DNA of 11,935 nt from DASRDZ01 sp035569495 (GTDB lineage: Bacteria; Chloroflexota; Dormibacteria; Aeolococcales; Aeolococcaceae). Position 1 is the first letter of the stretch, and each line of letters begins with the position of its first letter. The notes below the pieces were generated by a model. That model made no database searches and had not been told where the DNA came from. It saw only the letters and a list, made by a program, of their open reading frames with translations. The position numbers and the translations under genes were made by a program. The stretch spans positions 1-11,935 of the forward strand of contig DATMMX010000060.1 of assembly GCA_035569495.1 (NCBI GenBank). The letters are read 5' to 3'. Shown here piece after piece: positions 6,481 to 11,935 of the stretch.

Positions 6481-7658
6481 GACAGGTACTGTAGGGGATT
6501 CACCGGGTTGTCGTTGAGTCGCACTTCGAAATGCAGATGCGGTCCTGTGGAGTTGCCCGTCGAGCCTTCGTAGCCGATGGTCTGCCCGCGGCCCACGGCC
6601 TGGCCGTTGCCCACCGCGAACGACGCGAGGTGTCCGTACACGGAGACCCAGCCGTTGCCGTGGGCGATGATCACATGGTTGCCGTAACCGTAGCCACTGT
6701 AGTACGTGTAGGCGATTCCCGCGTCGCCGGCGCCGACCGGCGTGCCCCACGCGGCGCCGATGTCGATGCCGGTGTGGAAGTGGCGTGACGGGCAGCTCGG
6801 GTCGTACGGCTCGAACTGGTACGGGCTGCAGCCGAAGCCCTGGGTGATCGGGCCGTTCTCCGGCCAGACGAAGTGGCCGTTGCCGCCACCGCGCCGCGCC
6901 GCCTCGGCCATCGCCTCCTTGATGGCGGCGATCTGCGCGTCGAGCTCCTTGGCCGACTGCTCGGCGAGGGCGAGCTGCTGCGCGTCGTAGGCCTCGACGG
7001 CCTGGAGCTGGGCCACCGCCGCCTGGCGGGCGCCGAGCTGGATCTGCAGACCGTCGGCCTGCGCCTTGAGGTCGGCGAGCGCCTGCTTCTGCTGCGACTG
7101 CTTGAGGGCGATGCCGGCGACCAGCTGGTCGACCCGCAGCTCCTCGCGCTGCACCGCGCTGAGCGTGTCCTGCTGGGTGCCGGCGAGGCGGCGCAGGTCG
7201 ATGAGCTGCTGCCAGAACTGGTTGAAGGTCTTGGAGCCGACCACCTTGTTGAGCATGCTGGTCTGGCCCTGCTTGTAGATGTAGATGAGCTGCTTGGACA
7301 GCTCCTGCTTGTCGACCGCCAGGCGGGCGCGGGTGTCGGCGAGCTGCTTGCGCGCGTCGTCGAGGTCGCGGCCGATCTGGTCCAGCTTGGCCTGCGCGTC
7401 GCTGACGTTCTGCTCGGTCTGCTGGATCTGCAGGTCGATGGACTGGATGGTCAGCCGCAGCTTGGCCTCCTGGTCCTTGGTGGCGGCGATCTGCGCCTTG
7501 AGGTTGTCCATCTGCTTGCTCACGCTGTCGCGCTGCGACTGCTTGTCACTGAGCTGGTCGGCGCTGACCGGACGCAGGCCGGGCACCGCGATCATGGCGG
7601 CGATCAGCACGGAGAGCATCACGGCACCGAGGCCGCGAGGCCGGTGGGCTCGATACAT
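6477..7658 (-). CDS. Secreted M23 (LytM-type) endopeptidase with long coiled coil, probable FtsEX effector
   Basis: 393 residues. Signal peptide: basic n-region, hydrophobic core about 10-28, likely cleavage after VSA (33/34). Residues about 35-255 form an extended heptad-rich, Gln/Ala/Lys-rich coiled coil like those of EnvC, PcsB and CwlO-type proteins. The C-terminal peptidase domain (about 262-390) has a full zinc site: H295 and D299 in HTGID, H376 in PHLHFE, plus catalytic H343 and H374. Unlike E. coli EnvC, whose LytM domain is degenerate and only activates amidases, this protein should cut peptidoglycan cross-links itself. A loop before the active site holds C277 and C289, a possible disulfide. 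The position right after ftsX suggests the coiled coil binds the FtsX outer loop and that ATP hydrolysis by FtsE releases the active site (inference from EnvC, PcsB and CwlO). A GGAG lies 11 bases before the ATG. The last codons overlap ctpA. Confidence 0.93.
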   Translation of the reverse strand: MYRAHRPRGLGAVMLSVLIAAMIAVPGLRPVSADQLSDKQSQRDSVSKQMDNLKAQIAATKDQEAKLRLTIQSIDLQIQQTEQNVSDAQAKLDQIGRDLDDARKQLADTRARLAVDKQELSKQLIYIYKQGQTSMLNKVVGSKTFNQFWQQLIDLRRLAGTQQDTLSAVQREELRVDQLVAGIALKQSQQKQALADLKAQADGLQIQLGARQAAVAQLQAVEAYDAQQLALAEQSAKELDAQIAAIKEAMAEAARRGGGNGHFVWPENGPITQGFGCSPYQFEPYDPSCPSRHFHTGIDIGAAWGTPVGAGDAGIAYTYYSGYGYGNHVIIAHGNGWVSVYGHLASFAVGNGQAVGRGQTIGYEGSTGNSTGPHLHFEVRLNDNPVNPLQYLS

Positions 7659-7730
7659 GCGCCTGGCTTCTCCGTTGTGCGACGAGTGCTGTGACGTTGA
7701 GTGGAGTGGTGTGGTGCGGTGCTTGCGGCT

Positions 7731-8632
7731 CTAGACCGCGAGGAAGCGGCGGACGCCGAGGTAGCTGCCCAGCGCGCCGAGCAGGATACCCGCGCCGGCC
7801 ACGGCGAGCAAGATCACGGCCAGGAAGGTGCCGTCGAAGGTGAGCGGGAAGAAGAGCAGGTTCTTGTGCAGGCTGTTGACCAGCACGTTGTAGCCGGCTG
7901 AGACCAGAACTCCGGCGACGATGGCCGCCAGCACCCCGCCGATGATGCCCTCGAGCAGGAAGGGCCAGCGCACGAACCAGTCGGTGGCGCCGACCAGCTT
8001 CATGATCTCGATCTCCCTGCGGCGCACGTACACCGCGGTGCGGATGGTGTTCATGATGATCACCAGCGAGATCACGAACAGGACGATCACCACCACCGCG
8101 GCGATGATGGTGATTGTCCAGATGAACTTGTTGAGCTTGCTGATCACGTCGGGGTTGTAGTCGGTCGCCAGGTTGCCCTGCTGGACGATCGGCGTGCTCA
8201 CCGCCAGGTCGTGGATCGCCTGCAAGTCGGTCATCTTGCGCAGCGTCACGTTGAGCGACGCGGGCAGCGGGTTGCTGCCCAGGACGCGCAGCGAGTCGGC
8301 GAACGTCGACTCCTGCTGCGACGCCTCCTTGGCCGCCTGGTCCTTGTTCATGAAGGCGACCGACTGGATGCGCGAGTCGTGCTGCAGGCGGCTCTGGAAG
8401 TCGGTGATCTGGGCCAGCGAGGCGCCGTCGTCGAGGTAGATGCGCATGTTGCTGGCGCGCGACTGCTCGGTCTGCAGCACCGAGTTGATGGTGTGCCAGC
8501 CCAGCGCGGTGCCGCCGGCCATGAGCAGGATCAGGCCCATGGTGAACACCGCCGCCAGCGAGACGCCGAGGTTGCGGCGGAAGTTCTGCAGGGCGCTGAG
8601 CGCGGCGAAGTTCAGGCTGGCGATGAGCCGCC

Positions 8633-8636
<4 letters not shown>
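7731..8636 (-). CDS. ftsX: Cell division protein FtsX, membrane subunit of FtsEX
   Basis: 301 residues, typical length. Four predicted membrane segments in the type VII ABC arrangement: about 25-45, 170-197, 225-250 and 270-295. The extracellular domain between the first two (about 46-168) is what contacts the peptidoglycan hydrolase in other species. The cytoplasmic coupling region after the second segment reads AVYVRRREIEIMKLVGATDWFVRWPFLLEG (split: REIEIMKLVGATDWFVR, 207-223), the FtsX signature. FtsX transmits ATP-driven movement of FtsE to an extracytoplasmic partner and does not appear to transport a substrate. The start is the ATG at 8636, overlapping the ftsE TGA by four bases (ATGA), with GAGG seven bases upstream. 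The frame is open further upstream through ftsE but matches nothing there. It is followed after 72 bases by the M23 gene. Confidence 0.95.
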
Positions 8637-9388
<752 letters not shown>

Positions 9389-9704
9389 GGGATCAACCTG
9401 GGGGTATGTGGATGGGCGGCGTCGACCGCTTGGCTCTTCGCCGCGGCGGTGGTGCGCCCCTCGGAGAGGTGGGGCAGCTTGGTCGTCGGTGCGTGCAGGG
9501 TGACGCTCCGAGCGATGCCGGCTCGATCATCCCCGGGCCTCCGGCCGGTCGGCAGGGCGGGGGTCCTGGCAGGTTCGCCGTGCTGGAATGTGGTGTAGCG
9601 AATTGGGACCTGGCTCGGGACGCGGTCGAGTATAGCGGCGCCGTGAGCCTGGTGGGCCCGAGTGGCGCCCCTTTCGACGGGGTTGTCACGCCCGCCGGCG
9701 TCGC
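9389..9704. other. Intergenic region between prfB and ftsE, no convincing gene
   Basis: 316 bases. After the prfB stop there are two small stems, ACGCC/GGCGT (9688-9701) and CCCC/GGGG (9668-9682), with no U run, so a terminator is not supported. A TATACT hexamer on the minus strand (9634-9629) could be a -10 for ftsE, but nothing like TTGACA lies 16-18 bases upstream. A 45-codon minus-strand frame (9530-9393) starts with ATG behind GGAGG and ends 4 bases before the ftsE ATG. Its product is Pro/Arg-rich and its third codon positions are clearly less GC-rich than in the neighbouring genes, so I do not call it a gene. Confidence 0.55.
9629..9634 (-). promoter_or_regulatory. Possible -10 element upstream of ftsE (weak)
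   Basis: TATACT on the minus strand differs from the TATAAT consensus at one position and stands out in GC-rich surroundings. No acceptable -35 sequence is visible (GCCCAC at 17-base spacing). It would give a leader of about 230 bases before ftsE. Confidence 0.25.
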
Positions 9705-10836
<1,132 letters not shown>

Positions 10837-10864
10837 GGGCGGAATCCTACCCATCCCGCGCGAA

Positions 10865-11728
10865 TCAGGCCGCGTTCAACCCCCGGCGCCTGCGGACGCT
10901 GCGGTCGAGCGGGGCGAAGATCAGCGCGTCGACGAGGACGCCAACGACGAGGATGAGCACGATGGTCATCACCATCAGCGAGAAATCGCTGAACTCGCGC
11001 CCGCTGTCGAGCATCTGGCCGAGACCGAAGCCGAGCAGGCCGGGCGAGTAGGCGATCAGCTCGGCGGCCATCAGCGACCGCCAGGCGAACGACCACGCCT
11101 GCTTGAGCCCGGCCACGTAGCCCGGCAGGGAAGCCGGCAGGACGATGTGGCGGTACATCGACAGCCCGCGCGCCCCCATCGCCGAGCCAACGCGCAGCAG
11201 CAGCGGGGGGATGGTGTCGACAGCGGCGATGGTGCCCATGGCGATCGAGGGGAAGGCGCCCATCACCACCACGAAGAGCAGGGTCACCGGTCGCAGGCCG
11301 AACCAGACGATGCCGATCGGCGCCCAGCACACCGAGGGCAGGCTCTGCAGCGAGGCGACCATCGAGCCGATGGCGTACCGCACCACTCGGAAGCGGGCGA
11401 TGAGCAGGCCCAGCGGGGTGCCGATGGCAACGGCGATGGCGTAGCCCTCGGCGGCGTGGAGCAGGGTGGTCCGGATCGCTTGGGTGACCGTGCCGCGGTG
11501 GAGCTGGTCGGTGAACGCCCCCCACACGTCGGCCGGAGCCGGCAGCGAATAGCGCCAGAGGCCGGCGGCGGTGACCAGCTGCCACGCGCCCAGCAGCACC
11601 GCCACAGCAACCACTTTGGGCAACACCACGCGCGCCAGCCGGCGCGACCAGGGCGTGCTGCCGACGACCGGGAGGTCGAGCTCGTCGAGGCCCGACTCGA
11701 CCTGCGCGGACGACTCAGCGACGGCCAT
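10865..11728 (-). CDS. ABC transporter permease, nitrate/sulfonate/taurine (SsuC/TauC) type
   Basis: 287 residues, inner-membrane permease with about six hydrophobic segments (near 36-56, 93-112, 117-140, 145-170, 210-228 and 250-272). The cytoplasmic ATPase-coupling (EAA) loop reads GSAMGARGLSMYRHIVLPAS (181-200), followed by LPGYVAGLKQAW. The C-terminal VDALIFAPLDRSVRRRRGL (266-284) is very typical of SsuC/TauC/NrtB-type permeases. The ATG at 11728 overlaps the stop of the upstream ATPase gene by 14 bases, so the two subunits are translated together. The substrate is uncertain: members import sulfonates, taurine, nitrate, bicarbonate, thiamine precursors or other small anions, and the binding-protein gene that would help is not in the window. 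The N-terminal 30 residues are acidic and polar and probably cytoplasmic. Confidence 0.9.
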   Translation of the reverse strand: MAVAESSAQVESGLDELDLPVVGSTPWSRRLARVVLPKVVAVAVLLGAWQLVTAAGLWRYSLPAPADVWGAFTDQLHRGTVTQAIRTTLLHAAEGYAIAVAIGTPLGLLIARFRVVRYAIGSMVASLQSLPSVCWAPIGIVWFGLRPVTLLFVVVMGAFPSIAMGTIAAVDTIPPLLLRVGSAMGARGLSMYRHIVLPASLPGYVAGLKQAWSFAWRSLMAAELIAYSPGLLGFGLGQMLDSGREFSDFSLMVMTIVLILVVGVLVDALIFAPLDRSVRRRRGLNAA

Positions 11729-11935
11729 GGCGCCCGATCTCGTCGCGGAGGTGGTCGGTGATCATCACGCTCATCGTGCCGACGTCGGGCGACTCGATGC
11801 GGCGTGGCCTGGCGATGTCGACATCCCACTCGGCGACGACGCGGCCGGGACGCGAGGAGAGCATCACCACCCGGTCGCCGAGACGCACCGCTTCACGCAC
11901 GTTGTGGGTGACGAAGACGATGGTGATCCCGGTCT
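11715..11935 (-). CDS. ABC transporter ATP-binding protein, SsuB/TauB type (C-terminal part only)
   Basis: The gene enters from beyond the right edge. The visible 72 residues begin TGITIVFVTHNVREAVRLGD, containing the switch-loop histidine (10th visible residue), then RVVMLSSRPGRVVAEWDV, the usual segment after the nucleotide-binding core in SsuB/TauB proteins. The stop at 11717-11715 lies inside the permease gene. Walker A, Walker B and the signature motif are outside the window, so activity cannot be judged, and the true start is not visible. Together with the permease it forms the energising and membrane parts of an importer. Confidence 0.88.
   Translation of the reverse strand, partial: TGITIVFVTHNVREAVRLGDRVVMLSSRPGRVVAEWDVDIARPRRIESPDVGTMSVMITDHLRDEIGRHGRR

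Noticed and set aside
9393..9530. A small gene upstream of ftsE
   Set aside because: Third codon positions are much less GC-rich than in neighbouring genes and the product is Pro/Arg-rich with no visible structure; kept only as a low-interest finding.

Overview
This is a very GC-rich bacterial window with tightly packed genes. All but one lie on the minus strand. Nearly every gene belongs to a family I can name, and I see no phage, transposon, CRISPR array, tRNA or rRNA. The lineage cannot be fixed from the sequence. The cell-division block (prfB-ftsE-ftsX-M23 peptidase-ctpA) and the programmed frameshift in prfB fit Firmicutes, Chloroflexota or Dormibacterota-like bacteria better than classical Actinomycetota, whose prfB as I recall it is uninterrupted. 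That placement is inference.

Layout, in minus-strand reading order (right to left). (1) 11935-10865: the end of an ABC-transporter ATPase and its overlapping permease, of the nitrate/sulfonate/taurine type. (2) 10836-9705: prfB, peptide chain release factor 2, expressed through a classic +1 frameshift at CTT-TGA-C. (3) A 316-base spacer with no convincing gene. (4) 9388-5092: ftsE, ftsX, a secreted coiled-coil/LytM (M23) endopeptidase and a carboxyl-terminal processing protease (S41, CtpA). ftsE/ftsX and M23/ctpA each overlap by four bases. (5) A 161-base spacer unusually dense in short perfect inverted repeats, including a likely terminator for ctpA. (6) 4930-213: a four-gene 2-oxo acid dehydrogenase operon in the order E3, E1-alpha, E1-beta, E2. 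This is the order of the Bacillus lpdV-bkdAA-bkdAB-bkdB operon. (7) 1-185, plus strand, converging on the E2 gene: the C-terminal part of a small membrane protein resembling the superinfection-immunity family.

How the genes work together. FtsE (ATPase) and FtsX (membrane) form a complex that in other bacteria activates a peptidoglycan hydrolase at the division site or side wall. The next gene encodes a hydrolase with an intact zinc site and a long coiled coil suited to contact FtsX. The translationally coupled CtpA may limit the amount of hydrolase, as CtpA/Prc proteases do elsewhere. The dehydrogenase operon makes a complete lipoate-dependent complex that converts 2-oxo acids, probably branched-chain ones, to acyl-CoA, NADH and CO2. 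Branched acyl-CoAs from such complexes often prime branched fatty acid synthesis.

I found no convincing new system. The points most worth a second look are the hairpin-rich spacer, the hydrolase/protease pairing with paired extracytoplasmic cysteines in both proteins, the prfB recoding site, and a recent-looking 36-base duplication in the E2 linker.
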